From the NCBI GenBank assembly GCA_028829895.1, contig CM054182.1, positions 61,907,379-61,971,378 on the forward strand: DNA of 64,000 bases, given 5' to 3'. Below, piece by piece: positions 46,121 through 58,616 of this stretch. This stretch comes from Sinotaia quadrata (lineage: Eukaryota > Mollusca > Gastropoda > Architaenioglossa > Viviparidae). Positions within the stretch are counted from its first letter, which is position 1. Every line of letters starts with the position of its first letter. Made by a program: the position numbers and the translations under genes. The notes below the pieces were generated by a model, which searched no databases, was not told the DNA's origin, and was given only the letters and a program-made list of their open reading frames with translations.

Positions 46121-47858
46121 TGTCACAGGAAATGAGGGACCGAAATTATATTTTATTTCATTTTAAAAATAAACCGCTAACAAAACTAGTTGAAGTAACC
46201 CGAGTTTTGTCATTTTTCGTATGTAGCATGTAACTTCCAATAACGGTCACCTAAGATCTCTTTAGTAGACAGACGTTCGTGACGCAGTGTGTGTTAATAT
46301 ATCATATTGAATATATGTATTAGTTAATGAAGAATATGTATATTAAATAAATTGGGACAACTGCGCAATACCGTCACATGTTGTTGACGAGTGAAATGCC
46401 CAGTGCGCATTAGAATCGACCACAGAAAAGCGTGCATTACGATTACCACTATATATCCAAGGCAAAAATCATGTCACAGGACATAGCTTCTGGAAGTTTT
46501 GGAGACCTTCAGTAAAGCTATATAAGAGGCGAAATGAAGACTTTTACTCTGAATGTTGAAAACGTCGATTCGTCTGAAGCCAGTCTAACTTCACGTATGA
46601 ATTATCTCATGTACAGAGATTTCATAAAGGAAAGCTGCAATAATCTCTTTCCATCCGTTTTCCATCCGTCTGATGCCATATATTGAGTAACGAGGCAAAA
46701 TTACTCAGTATAATTGTTGGCAAAGTGGAAAGTTCACTGTCCAAAGAAAACCCGATGCATGCGACGCTGGTTGTATGCAGTTAACGTCACGAGGGACCAA
46801 CTTGTTCTTCCCCCTGTCTGAGTTCGTTTTGGCAGTCTATCCCGCAAATTGAGGGGCTAGCACCGAGATTTTCTTACAGACAATCCGGAGTTCTACACTC
46901 AATGTAATGCGACGACACATCCCACTGGACGACTCTACCCGATAATGCTAAACGTCGCTGGGGGGTCCGTTTCCACGACAACCAACAAACAGCGACAATT
47001 ATCGAGACTGACAACAGTCAGTTAAATTTCAGATTTCTCCCCAGTGATAATCTGAAAGTGGTGCCTAGATTCTGCAGAATCTTCACCTGTAATGCGACGC
47101 CTCCATTGCGTCGATCTTCACTTTGAAGTGCCGCTTATAAGTGACGTGTGAGATTACGTCATCTCCTTGGAACTCTGACATTAATAGTGAGTAAAAATTC
47201 GCACGGCTAACGCGCACATACTTAACCCTAGGACTCAAGAAAATGAACACTATTATATCGTTTGCAAAATAAGAACTCTAATGTTAAAAGTAATGCTTAT
47301 TTTACATGTGAACTATTGTTAAAGCGGCCACATTTGCCGCATAAGAATTGTGTAATTAATCTTTATTTTATATTTTGAATTTCATCATTTTCATCTCCCC
47401 TTATTTCCCACAGAGTGTATGACATTGGAAAGTTGAATGAATGAATTAATCACTGTGCGAAAGAGTAGTGCCCCTTTTAAATCGGGAAATAAATAACCTG
47501 ATTTAAACATCTTTCAACTCTCTTGTTATTCATAGTTTTTGAGAGGGACGAAAGAATTTGTACTATTGTTTTGCACCGTTCGTCTGTTCGTCCATTTATT
47601 CACATTTATGATACACACTCACAACACACACCGCCAATAAAACGTTCCTTGGCATGACATTAATAAAGTGGGCCCCACCCAAACATCAATGGAGTATGTC
47701 ATGTGTGTCTATGTAACAACTTGACACGACGTAGTACTGGCACACGTCACGGGCTTTTCTTGGAGGTGCACCGGAGCAGGCCAAAAAATAGACTTCACCC
47801 CTTGCATCTCTAACTTCAGCTCAGGGTCGGCTTGTAATGAGCCTCCCGTTTTGTGACA
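46121..47858 (+). repeat. 3' LTR (1738 bp)
   Basis: Copy of 39192-40929 displaced by 6929 bp. Differences seen by eye are T for C at 47849 and 47851 only. It ends TTTTGTGACA and is followed by TAGGT, which does not match the 5-bp left flank. It carries the second TATA-like box (46519-46526) and the poly(A) signals likely used by the element. Confidence 0.97.
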
Positions 47859-49277
47859 TAGGTCATAGGTTAAGTTTAACATCGGTACTAGCTGAGTCAG
47901 TGTACGCCCCTCTCTCTCTATGATAGAATGGAACTTAGTGTTTAATTTATAATCCGTTTACTAGTCTTTTCTCTCACATTCTTTCACTCTCAAACACACT
48001 TGAGAATTCTTCTCTCTTCGTAGTCTATATTGTAGAATAAATAATTAAGGAATAGTGCACGACGAGGTTGCAAAGGATGCTTTCAACGATACACTGGGTT
48101 CTGTAAAAAGCTTTTGTTTCAGTTTGAGTTGGTTATTATTTTTGTAAATATGTCGAAACCAAGCACCATTGAAATCATTGTGTGTTTTTTTTTTTAAAAC
48201 TACGCACATGTATTAGCTTCAAAGGAATCACAATTCTCCATTTGTTTCTTTGAGAATTATCGAATATGAAATTATATGAATAATGTGATAAATCACCTTT
48301 AAGATAACATTTCAGAGCAGTCTGATAGAAAAAAATGTCTTTTATTAACGATTAATCATATTTCCTTGGTTTTTGGAAAGTTTGAAGTTTAAAGAGAAAT
48401 GTACCAAGAATGTATCAGTTTATAAATATGTTTAATTTACATACGTACTTTCACCATATTCACTGATAATTATAATTTATAGCCATTCTCATAAGGCATT
48501 TAAATATGTACTTCCACCATATTCACTGATAATTTAATTAGTGTTTAATTTTCTCAAAAGTCTTTTTAGTTTAGTGGTAGACTGTCTCTAATTATGTTCT
48601 TGTTTAAAATCATGTACTCGGGAGAGGGAGGGAAATCCACCAATTAATGTTATAAATTATGAATTATGAAATATTTTCAGATACTTGGCATTAGGAGTAG
48701 ACATCAAGAGTATGAATTATGAGATATTTTCAGACATTGGCTTCAGTAAGGAGAGATTCTTGCAACGAGAATTCTTACTCGTCCACGTTTCTCGCCGACA
48801 TCTTTCTTAGTGCATGATCCTTTCTGCATGTTCCTAATGTTCTCACTTGTCAGAAAAGGTTTTAATGATGCAGGTTCATGCAAAAACTACAAACATAAGA
48901 AAATTTCCCAATTAAAGTCTTTCCCGAACATCCATAGTAGGCAATTAGTTGCATCGTTGAAACAAATTCTAGTGCCTTCTGTATTACGGGTGGCCTGGTT
49001 TTTTAATTGCTTCAGTTAAATTAGTATCCCAGCATACACCACAACTACAAGCAGGTCTACTTGTGTTATGTGCAATAAGAAACATTAACGCTTTCCGTTT
49101 TCTTCTTTAAAATAAAAAGTAATTTGGGGAGTTTAATGTGCCGGAGGTCTGATTCCGCAATAAGCGTATAAAATGTAATTTTGAGTAAAAATCGAAATCC
49201 TATTCAGAGCTTTTATTTAACCGAGCTTAAGAAATACTTCATCTTTAGTGAAACGATTTAAAAGCAGAAAGGCAAAC
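47859..49277. other. no gene seen
   Basis: AT-rich sequence with two small local duplications: a ~29-bp CTTYCACCATATTCACTGAT segment near 48446 and 48510, and a TATGAATTATGARATATTTT segment near 48655 and 48712. A TAGTTTAGTGGTAGA motif near 48565 resembles a tRNA A box but has no matching B box. Confidence 0.45.
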
Positions 49278-49379
<102 letters not shown>

Positions 49380-49520
49380 CACGCTTAGGAAAAACAACCA
49401 GTATTTAAACAACCATATCGAGTAAAAACAAAACCCAGTCACTTCCGAGCATTCCTCTCCCCGGAATAAATAAGAAAATTTGAAAGAAATGCAATATAAA
49501 ATATCTCATAGTTAATAGTC

Positions 49521-50494
49521 TGTGACAAAGTGCCACCCTAGTTAATGGTTATGATTATGATTATTATTAATAATCATCCATAACTAATTACAAGTGATGA
49601 GAATCTTAGTTTACGCTAGAAGACATCACTCGTCTCTCTCTCACTTGGCAGATATGTGGGTGCTGTAAACGTTTTCTTTCTTCCACAACATTAAAGACAG
49701 ACATTCACTGTCACACATTATTTCCGTAGGTGGAAAACGTCCTACCAAAGGAAGAGATAAATCCATCTTGAATCTATATTTAGTGAGGCTCCATCCACCC
49801 ACTGTCTCTCCAACATAAGGTTAATAATATGTGCAAGCAGGTCAATACATTTATTACATCAACAATCAAATATACATATAATGAATACAGTGAAAAGTGT
49901 ATTTATCATCAATATTTCCATGAAACCATGTTCAAATAATATCAATGCCTTTGCAATCTTGTATCCTTTTACAGAATTCAGCAGATTAGTGTCTCTTTAA
50001 ATCACAGGGTAATTTCTTATCAAAGAACAAAAATTGAGTTATACCGATATTACAATAATATAATTTGTACATAACCTTGTCAAGATGTGCCACAAAGTCT
50101 TTTGTGCACTTTCATAACAAAGTCAAAAATCTGTTTTTCACAATAGAATTGTCAGTCCTTCATGTGTTTCTCTTGCACACTGTAGAACACTCAAGCAATC
50201 TGGGTACTATTTTGCCGTATTAGTTCCTTCAAGCAGATCAGCAATGTAGCAGTTTCTAGTAACTTCTTTGTACCAGAAATTCCATGATGTAGTCAAGCAT
50301 ACTTTGCCACCATCATCAGCAGATATGTATCCTTATACTTACACACTGGGGGTAAGACTTCTCAAATCTACCAAGGTCTTAGCAGCTTATAAATCATATA
50401 TAAACTGAGAGATTTTGGTAAAAACAAAAGGGCTGCTTTTTCCTTGTAAAATATAATCAGGGAACAAACACTAAGTTTCCAGTTTATTCATCTC
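49521..50494 (-). mobile_element. R1 repeat, copy D (3' two-thirds)
   Basis: On the minus strand its 3' end is the CA at 49521 (TGTGACAAAGTGCCACC read on plus). It matches copy B from ATGATTATTATTAATAATCA through TGGAAAACGTCCTAC and AACATAAGGTTAATAAT to AAAATATAATCAGGGAACAA near 50445. It retains a block (about 50000-50150) that copy B lacks and copy C has. It ends abruptly at 50494 where a second R1 3' end begins. Confidence 0.82.
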
Positions 50495-52149
50495 TGTGAC
50501 ACGGGTATGCCACTTATTTATTCAAGATTATTATTATTAATTAATCTTTCATAACTAATTTCAAGTGATCAGAATATTAATTTTATTTTATTAATGATCC
50601 ACCAACAGACACCACTCGTCTCTCACTTGGCGGATATTTTGGCATAGTAAACGTTTTCTCTATTCCACAACATCAACTAACATTTACAGTCACATAAGGT
50701 TTCCATGAGTAGAAAACTTACTAAAGGAGAAGACAAATCCAACTTTTAGCGAGCCCCCATCCACCCACTATCTTCTCCAACATAAGATTATCAAATTCAA
50801 TATGCATAAGAAGGTCAATAAATTTATTAAAAGAAAATTCTAATATACATATGACAATTACTATTAAATAGATAACTAAACACAATATTCCATGATCCCA
50901 TGTTTGGATAACTATTATTTACAGTCTCATTTACATATATATATATAACAACAAAAATATAATTACATTTCAACAATAGAGTCAATACACATTGCAGGTT
51001 AATCCTATCGAAGAATAGAAATGGAGTTATTAGAATTAATGTGTAAATTTACTGACCAGGATTAAGCACTTCTTGAAGGTCTTTCACTTGCATTTGCAAC
51101 AATGTCACAGTATCAACTCCCAGTCTTTCATTTCCTTTGCAACACTGTCACAATGTCAAAATGTCTGTGTTCAGTACGTGTTCCTGCCATTGGAAACTCG
51201 TGCTGCTATATTCTCAAATGTCTCCACCCATGTCACTCCTTCATGTCGGACACAATTTCAGCAATTCTGGCAACTTCATTGCACCAGAATTCTCCAGCAT
51301 GTACCAGCTTATTTACTTTGATACAACAATAGTGCACAATGTACTCCCATGCTTCCCCAGTCACTCAAGTCACAACAGTGAACAAATGAAGGGTAGCTGA
51401 AAACTTGAAATTTGAATTTGAGGCTCTACTTGAGAATCACAGCTCGAGGTTGAACTCACACTCACAGGGCAAGACTCAAAACAACTGAAAACATGGCACT
51501 TGATCACTGCAACATATGATTAAGGAGCAAACCTAAGTTTCTGTTTTATCACAATATAACTCCATTCTATCTGACACTCCATTCTCAGACTTACAATTCC
51601 TGCAACAGTATTCATTATCCTCATGCACACACATGGTAAAATAAACACAGTGTATCAAACCATGTAATATATTAATACCTACACAGGTGCACTTCAAACA
51701 TTTGTACTAATAAAAATTAAATCATATAGTACATTTCTACATGAATACAAGTAAACACATATCATAGTAAAATGCATGAAATGTTTCTAATGTCCATTCT
51801 CTCTCAACCAGCCAATTAAACTCACCACTCAAGTTAATGACTGCCTTCAAGCTGGACTTTCTCCTTCAATGCCACTCAAATTCAAATTAGGGAGCAGAAT
51901 TTTCAACAGTAACTGAATTCTTTAAACTCAGCCCATTGTCAAGTCTTGTTCTCATAAATGATTGTCATTGGATAATAGAAAACTGCTCACTCAGTTTCCA
52001 TTAGGTTAGCAAATCCAGAATATTCTTGCTATAGGCTGTTTACTTCAAACTCAGACACTTTCAAAATAGCACCATAAGGAGTGCCCAACGTTGGGTTACT
52101 CTGACAATTTAGCAGTTTATATATCACACTTAAAAATAGGGAGGGGCAA
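50495..52149 (-). mobile_element. R1 repeat, copy G (nearly full length, older variant)
   Basis: Starts on plus with TGTGACACGGGTATGCCAC at 50495 and runs in the same orientation as copy D through all family landmarks (ACCACTCGTCTCTCACTTGG, TCATTATCCTCATGCAC, TTAATGACTGCCTTC) to an AAAAATAGGGAGGGGCAAA end near 52149. At about 1.65 kb it is longer than copy B and more diverged. Open frames of 76-87 codons at 51073-51400 lie within it and are not conserved in the other copies. Confidence 0.8.
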
Positions 52150-52231
52150 AAGGAGTGCCCAAGGTCAGTTTGACATTTAACAATTTATATAACAATTAAG
52201 TTTAGAAATAGGGATAGGCAAATTTACCTCA
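52150..52231 (-). mobile_element. R1 repeat, duplicated 5' end fragment
   Basis: After copy G reaches its AATAGGGAGGGGCAAA end, the family's terminal ~80 bp occur again (AGGAGTGCCCAAGGTCAG to ATAGGGATAGGCAAATTTAC), closing at TCA 52231. This may be the remaining 5' end of the copy D unit, separated from it by copy G. Confidence 0.7.
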
Positions 52232-52319
52232 TTAACACAGTCCGTTTTTTAAAAAAGTGACTGTTTTGGTTATGATAATAAAGCATTAACTACGAATTTA
52301 CATTCTGCTTTATAAGCCA

Positions 52320-52535
52320 ATATTTTAAATCTTCATTCTCTCTCCCCCCCCCACACTCTTCCCCCCCCACACACACTCTCCCCCACACACACACCACATG
52401 CACACACTCCACACGAATACACTCTTTCACATTAACTCTCACTTTTTTTTTTGTCTCAAACACTTTCACACCCTCTCTCTCTCTCTCTCAAACACATACT
52501 CTTTCTCTCTCACATACACACACATACATAGAAAA
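52320..52535 (+). repeat. CT/CA/C-rich simple sequence
   Basis: Mixed C runs, CACA and CTCT tracts, with ACACACTCTCC-type segments repeated. Confidence 0.85.
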
Positions 52536-53047
52536 TGAAAGACCAAGTAAACACGCACATGCTATCTTACTCTCATTTCCCGGAGTTTTTTAAATTAAGC
52601 CATGAAACTGTTTATAACTGATTTCATTTCTCTTCTCCTTTGGACCGCATGCAGCTGTGGTTTTCCTTTTAAAAAAAGAAAGAAAAGTGAAAACAAAGAA
52701 AAAGGAAAAAGAAGGAAGTGAATGAGAAATGGGTTTGGTTTAGAGAGATGCTGGTTGGAGGGTAGCGTAATCATAAATGATTGCTATTGTGACTATCGAT
52801 TTATGACATCTGGTGTGGCATACAGAGGGTATCCACAACCGTCATTACTAACGCACGCTGTTGAACTAGGCGTGTTTACATTTGGCACACTGAAAGAAAA
52901 AAAACACATGAGATATGCTAACATATAGTATGCTTTGAGAAACAGCGGGCTTGTTGGCTTACGTTATGCATAAGATTAGTTTTACATAGAGTAGGCAAGG
53001 GATTCTTAAGATTTATTTAGTGTGAAATGCTTGGAAAAATAAGACTT
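52536..53047. other. no gene seen
   Basis: Purine-rich AAAGAAA stretch near 52670-52720; otherwise featureless. Confidence 0.4.
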
Positions 53048-53535
53048 TGGAAAACAGACTTTGTGAAGGTTTGTTTCGGAAAACAAGACTTTGTGTAGGT
53101 TTGTTTCGGACAACAAGGCTTTGTGTAGGCATGTTTCGGAAAACAAGACTTTGTGCAGGTTTGTTTTGGAAAACAAGACTTTGTGTAGGTAATTTTTTGG
53201 AAACAAGAGTAGTTATGCTTGGAGAAACAGGACTTTATATAGTTATGCTTGGGGAATAAAATCTTTATATAGTTATTTATGTTTGGGGAGTCAAAACTTT
53301 GTGTGGAGAAACAAAGCTTTATAAAGTTATGCTTGGGGAAACAGGACTTTATAAAGTTATGCTTGAAGAAACGGGACTTTATAAAGTGTTGCTTGGGGAA
53401 ACAGGACTTTATAAAGTGTTGCTTGGGGAAACAGGACTTTATAAAGTGTTGCTTGGGGAAACAGGACTTTATAAAGTGTTGCTTGGGGGAAACAGGACTT
53501 TATGAAGTGTTGTTTGGGGGAAACACTCTGTTATT
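53048..53535 (+). repeat. 30-bp minisatellite, ~16 copies, two sub-families
   Basis: The left part has units like GGAAAACAAGACTTTGTGTAGG plus TTTGTTTC (TTGTTTCGGA at 53071 and 53101). The right part has GGGGAAACAGGACTTTATAAAG plus TGTTGCTT. Intermediate forms lie at 53200-53340. The 30-bp unit gives ten-residue peptide repeats on both strands (for example ETGLYKVLLG), which are not evidence of a gene. Confidence 0.94.
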
Positions 53536-53536
53536 T

Positions 53537-53552
53537 AGTTATTATTATTATT

Positions 53553-53596
<44 letters not shown>
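53537..53596 (+). repeat. (ATT)n(ATC)n microsatellite
   Basis: Five ATT units, then about 15 ATC units. Confidence 0.98.
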
Positions 53597-54956
53597 ATGT
53601 CTTGCTTAATGAAAATGTTTTCTCTTCTGAAAATTACCATCTTGCAACAAGTGCAGGTGAAGCTCTCTCTACATTGTCTTCAGCGATGGCTATTGTTTTG
53701 TTCTTTACATGGGCGAGTAAGTTTTTTGAAATAGAACTAATAGGAAAATGATATGCTATTTTAAAATCTTTTTATTTTTACCTATTTAGGAAATGTAGTC
53801 TGAATATTGTCAGAACAAAATTGACAAAATTATAACTAAATTGAATTGTGACGGCCTTTTCTTATATATTTATACAGTTGATGGGGGTGGGTGGGTGGGG
53901 TAGTGGTGTATACGTGTGTTTTTTGTTTGTATGCTTACGTTTGCCTGCCTAGATAAAATCACTATCTTTAAATAAATAAATAATAAATGTATATTATACA
54001 GAATTTCAATAATTATGTGAATGCAGTTTTTCATTTCGCCTCGTCTCTTCTTTCCCACGTATTTTCACTTAACACTTTCATCATGGATGTTGTTATCGGT
54101 GGGACTTCTTACTGTTTGCCTCCTCCTGTTTGTGACATACATCTTAGTTGTCTCCCTTTCCTTTTCGGCACCATCCCGTCTGCCAGTGAAACTACCCCCT
54201 TTCAGAGGGGTGGTCGGGGTGGAGAAGATAATGGCACCACACCTGGTTAAAAACAATAGTTACGCAATAACGCTTCTTACAGCAAGGCAGCATGTCGCGC
54301 TGACTTTGGAATGAAACAAGCTATTTGCATAGAGATTGTCTTCAAATCCCATGGCATTCGTGTGGATTGGGTTTTTTGTTTTTGTTTTTTTTTTCTACCG
54401 GAGGGTGGTGTCGTAGTGGTGGTGGAAGAAGTGAAATAGACAACAGGAAACATTGTAGCAGTCGTCTGTGGATCTTTGGTTTTGGCTTAATTAGGGAACA
54501 ACACGGTTTGGTTTTCTTTCTTGCGATAATAACCATACTTGAACTTGGAAAGAACAGTCGTATTCGAGCCGAGAAATTAACAGGAGCATTGCTAATAAAT
54601 GCAGACAGTGCGTCATTTCGCGAAGTGGCGCGCGGCTTTGAAAAAGAGATTAGGAGAGAGATTGAAATGTACACGCCAGTAAAATTATTAGGGTTATTTC
54701 TAAATTCCAATCTGTTGAATTACTGTGCTGTGTATCGTGGACTGGTTTTTCTTTTGTTGTTCTTCTTTTGTTTTTGTAGTTATAATTCTATTTTTGAGTG
54801 GGGAAGAATAGTGGTATTATGTTTAAAATCAAACAACTTTAACTCGGCCGTTGGCTGATCACTTGGTTCAAACCCTCATTTGTACGGTACACAGTATTAA
54901 GACCGCAACTACAACTGTTGACTCTTATTTCAGTATGAGAACAGGGCTGTCAAAAA
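53597..54956. other. no gene supported
   Basis: Three overlapping frames at 53987-54314 include a hydrophobic run (LLSVGLLTVCLLLFVTYILV) followed by a basic/proline part, like a signal anchor. A 177-codon frame covers 54325-54858, with a 122-codon frame on the opposite strand. None matches a family I know, and T-rich stretches often give hydrophobic frames. Confidence 0.25.
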
Positions 54957-55083
54957 CAGGCGTAGTGGAACTGGTAGTACCCGTGAGCTAAGACTCATAG
55001 TGTGGAAGTAACTGTCAAACACAACGCACAGTGGAACTGTAGTCCCCGTGAGCTAAGACTCATAGTGTGGAAGTAACTGTCGG
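54957..55083 (+). repeat. ~60-bp imperfect duplication
   Basis: GTGAGCTAAGACTCATAGTG and TGGAAGTAACTGTC occur twice, preceded by TAGTGGAACTG or CAGTGGAACTG. Confidence 0.92.
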
Positions 55084-56552
55084 AGAAATAGAAACAATGA
55101 GACTCGTAAGGTGTATCCAGCCATAGGGTGCCGGACTAGTGTAGACACTGGGAAGATGCTAAAATAAAATTTCTTTTATTTGTTTTTACTGGAGTAAACA
55201 TGTGACTATGAACAGTTCCTGTCTGAGCTTGCCTGTCGATCGCCGCTTGATCAGATACAAATAAAATATTTTTTGTCTTCTTTCAATAAAATCACCTCCA
55301 TCAGAATGATTGAAGGAAAATGATTTGAGTAAAAGAGCCATGTTTAGATTATGATAAAAATTCAAAATGAATTTTGTATGTTAATATTATATCTTGTCAA
55401 AACCGTATAATATTCATAATGCACACTTGATGTGTAATAAACTCTTATTTATTTTTCTACTTTGTATATTCCTGAAGCGCGATTTGTTACATTTGGGTTG
55501 GGTGGGCATATAAATAATGACGTTAAGCAAGCCTGCGACACAAATAGGAAGATGACTCAAATGCAGTCTAGCTAATTGTAACCCCAGGGCATATTGATAA
55601 ATTCGTGGCTGTTTTAATAGACTCTGAACGCGGAAATGGCGGACGTGAAATATCTCCCCTGTACGTTAACCGGGCGTCACACCAAGAGAGGACTACACAT
55701 ACATTAAACAATCACACGCATACACAAACATTTTTTAGCTGAATAATTTTATGATGGTAAATCATAAAAAAAAATATGTAGTTTGAGTCTGCAATGATTC
55801 AAGCACTATTACAATGCAGTCTTTGTGAATACACCATGACCAGTGCACTGTTGAAGTGTTCTTTGTATCTGTATAATGATAGCCAGTTGCTGAAATGTTT
55901 ATATTTGTATTGCTTTCTCTGTTTTGTTCGTAATGACCCTTGCACAACCCTATGAGTTATATGGTCATGTTTTCAACTTTGAAACATTACTTTTTATATT
56001 TGATGACTAAATCACTTTATTGTTTGATGATTGAAACGTTCATCGGTCATTTTTGTCACATGTTTGGTAATTCAAATGTCCATTTTGCTCTGTTCAGTGA
56101 CGACGCCACAGTGGAAAACATTCGCGTTTGATGAAAAATTCACCACTGATAATGTTCACTTGCTTTAGTGGGTCTTTGAATATTCACACAACCGTTGACA
56201 CGTTCCTACGTCTTTCATTCGTTCTGATGCTCTCGTTTTCAGTGGTCATCGGATCACTTTTAAGCAAGTGCATTATTTTCTATTGTGAATTATTTCTTTA
56301 CGATCAGTTCTGCACGCACTGGATGTTCTCATACAAGAACGCGTGGTTCTGGACCACATAAGTGTTCCTTGACAGAAATTAAATATAACGTACCATTTGC
56401 TATTTTTTTTTTAATTTAAAAAGGTGTTTTAAAAAATCCCAACCCAGATTGTTATCAGATATGTTGTATATCTTTTGTTTGTTTAATTGCTGTTTTTGTT
56501 TGATGGTGAAGTCTTCTATCTCTGTACTCACAGTTCGTTCGGATTTGGGCCG

Positions 56553-56553
<1 letters not shown>
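55084..56553. other. no gene seen
   Basis: AT-rich sequence. An AATGGCGGACGTG start-like motif at about 55635 opens a frame of only some 18 codons. No other feature is supported. Confidence 0.4.

Positions 56554-56602
<49 letters not shown>
56554..56602 (+). repeat. (TG)n microsatellite
   Basis: About 24 TG repeats. Confidence 0.98.
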
Positions 56603-56605
<3 letters not shown>

Positions 56606-56787
56606 GTTTTGAATACCAATATATTTTACATAAAAAGTTTAGCACTAAAGTAGACTCCCCTATCAGACTCCCCTATAATTTTGAGTGTCTTTTGACGCCA
56701 GAAATTTCCTTAAAGTAACACGCTTCAGGCTGCGCTAAATATTTGTCCATTACCTACAGATTCAAACAGGCGACTCCAGACTCCTAT

Positions 56788-56886
56788 CATAGATAGATAG
56801 ATAGATAGATGGGTGGATGGACGGATGGATGGATGGACTGATTGATGGACGGATGGATTGATGGATGGATGGATGGATAGATATAT
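56788..56886 (+). repeat. (GATA)n(GATG)n microsatellite
   Basis: GATA repeats followed by GATG/GACG repeats. Confidence 0.97.
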
Positions 56887-57399
56887 AATTTAGTAAATAA
56901 ATAAACGTAAGCACGACTGACTTCCGAATTCGATCTCTGTGCCAAGAAAAGGGAAGGATTAAACTCAAAAGAGAGATTTCACTTGAAACGCAGTCTAAAG
57001 CCCTCCTGAGAAAGGAGTGACTGTTATTGAACGCTGCTTCTCTCGATCAAACAGTTTAACTTAAAGAGGCAAATTGAATTCACACAGCATTAAGTCTATT
57101 AACCGTCCTGATTTATTACACTAGCAAAATTTCCTTACATATCATTTCATATACGGTTATTTTCAAGTTGTAGGTGGCGGGGAATAGTCCCCAGAGATAT
57201 TTTGTATCACTAATGGTACCTATAATTCATAACTCATCCTTTGAATCTCATCCTTTGAAGCCGTGGTAAACAAGGCCTTTTAAAAATATCTTAAATGTTT
57301 TCCTCTTCTTCTTTACTCATTCCCCACCACCCCTATTAACTGAAACAAGTTTTCAAAATGGATTTATTTGGCCTAGTTACACATGGTCCCCACACTGCT
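56887..57399. other. no gene seen
   Basis: AT-rich sequence without a supported feature. Confidence 0.4.
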
Positions 57400-57730
57400 G
57401 TGTATTGTCATCATATTACTGTATGTGGTCTTTGTATATATGTAATTTCGCCGTCCCCCTCTGTGTATTGTCATCATATTACTGTGTGTGGTCTTTGTAT
57501 ATATATATAATTTCACCGTCCCCCTCTGTGTATTGTCATCATATTACTGTATGTGGTCTTTGTATATATGTAATTTCACCGTCCCCCTCTGTGTATTGTC
57601 ATCATATTACTGTATGTGGTCTTTGTATATATGTAATTTCCCGTCCCCCTCTGTGTATTATCATCATATTACTGTATGTGGTCTTTGTATATATGTAATT
57701 TCACCGTCTCCCTCTGTGTATGGTCATCAT
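57400..57730 (+). repeat. 63-bp minisatellite, 5 copies
   Basis: GTGTATTGTCATCATATTAC starts at 57400, 57463 and 57528, with two further copies. Each is followed by GTATGTGGTCTTTGTATAT and a TTTCACCGTCCCCCTCT segment. TATA-number changes give 61-65 bp. Confidence 0.95.
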
Positions 57731-58458
57731 GTATTTATATTCATGCTACAATTGTAAGTAGTCATTCTAAGAGCATGGCCTTTATTTGCTTGTGAAAGAT
57801 CATCGTATGGCTTAGTATAGTCAGCAAAATTAGTGGACATTGATTAATTATGAAATATCATCATAATGTGGCACATGGTCAACGTTGTTTTCATGTGGTC
57901 ATATTTGGTTGTTCACAGTCAGTATGTGTAGCGTACATATTTGTCTTTTTGTACGTCAACATTTTTCTTTCCTTTAAAAAAAAAAAAATTTAAATGAACA
58001 TTTAGTTTATATTTCTTGGCAATTAATCATCATATTATGTAACAAGAACTAAGTTTTACGGGCAGATCTCCCCCACCCCACTCCACCTTTTGCAAAATGC
58101 ACCAGACCCTTCTTTGCAGATGGCGTTGGATAGTTCGATTCTGGAAATGAGGGTGTTTATCGCTCACCGACAGACTTTATCCGTTATTGATCAAGGATGG
58201 AATCTGTCGAGAAAGAGGAGTTGTGGTGGGATTCGGGGATGGATCAGCGCGTGTACAGATATGGATGACAGTGAGGTGGCGGGCTAAGGAAAGTCCGCTA
58301 TCTTCGAGGTGGGAATAAAGCTCCGTGGGCCCAGGGTCTAACAAAATGTTTGTGGGGGGGCTTATTTCTGCGCGCGTTGTCGTCTTGGCGATATTCCGAT
58401 TTTAATCATCTGCGCGCTTGCGTTCTTGTTCAATAACGTCGGCATTTACCCCTCAAGC
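57731..58458. other. no gene supported
   Basis: A 65-codon frame at 58090-58287 follows an acceptor-like CCCTTCTTTGCAG and has mixed codon use. I do not recognise it and see no partner exon. Confidence 0.3.
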
Positions 58459-58497
<39 letters not shown>

Positions 58498-58583
58498 TGT
58501 TTGTGTGTGTGTGTGTTTGTGTGTGTGTATATGTGTGTTTGTGTTTGTGTGTGTGTGTGTGTGTGTGTATGTGTGTGTTTGTG

Positions 58584-58616
<33 letters not shown>

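Larger units (their letters stand above)
39192..47858 (+). mobile_element. complete Gmr1-like Ty3/gypsy LTR retrotransposon (INT before RT)
   Basis: An 8667-bp element with, in order, 5' LTR, primer binding site, 451-nt leader, one gag-pol frame (41381-45991), a stem-loop, a polypurine tract and 3' LTR. LTR ends are the perfect inverted pair TGTCACA/TGTGACA. Both LTRs are 1738 bp; by eye they differ only at the third- and first-from-last positions before TGTGACA. Domain order is gag, protease, integrase, RT, RNase H. That order is copia-like, but the RT, RNase H and GPY-type integrase are gypsy-like, which defines the Gmr1 group known from fish and other metazoans. There is no env-like frame. 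Intactness and LTR identity imply recent insertion. The flanks (CTCCA left, TAGGT right) do not form a target-site duplication, and RT lacks one catalytic Asp. The element is richer in CpG than the DNA around it. Confidence 0.96.

Noticed and set aside
39192..47858. Reading the element as a Ty1/copia retrotransposon because integrase precedes RT
   Set aside because: RT, RNase H and the GPY-containing integrase have gypsy-type motifs, so the order is derived within Ty3/gypsy (Gmr1-like).
39192..47858. An endogenous retrovirus with an envelope gene
   Set aside because: Only ~130 bp separate the pol stop from the 3' LTR and no env-like frame exists.
48560..48610. tRNA-like A box (TAGTTTAGTGGTAGA)
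   Set aside because: No matching B box or cloverleaf could be formed downstream.
51073..51400. Three overlapping 76-87-codon frames
   Set aside because: They lie inside R1 copy G and are not conserved in other R1 copies.
54021..54314. Frame with a hydrophobic segment that could be a membrane anchor, at first considered as a cytochrome P450 N-terminus
   Set aside because: The proline-rich hinge typical of P450s is not present, there is no downstream domain, and T-rich DNA gives hydrophobic frames by chance.
54840..54890. GGTTCAAACCC resembling a tRNA T arm
   Set aside because: No acceptor stem, D arm or anticodon arm fits upstream.
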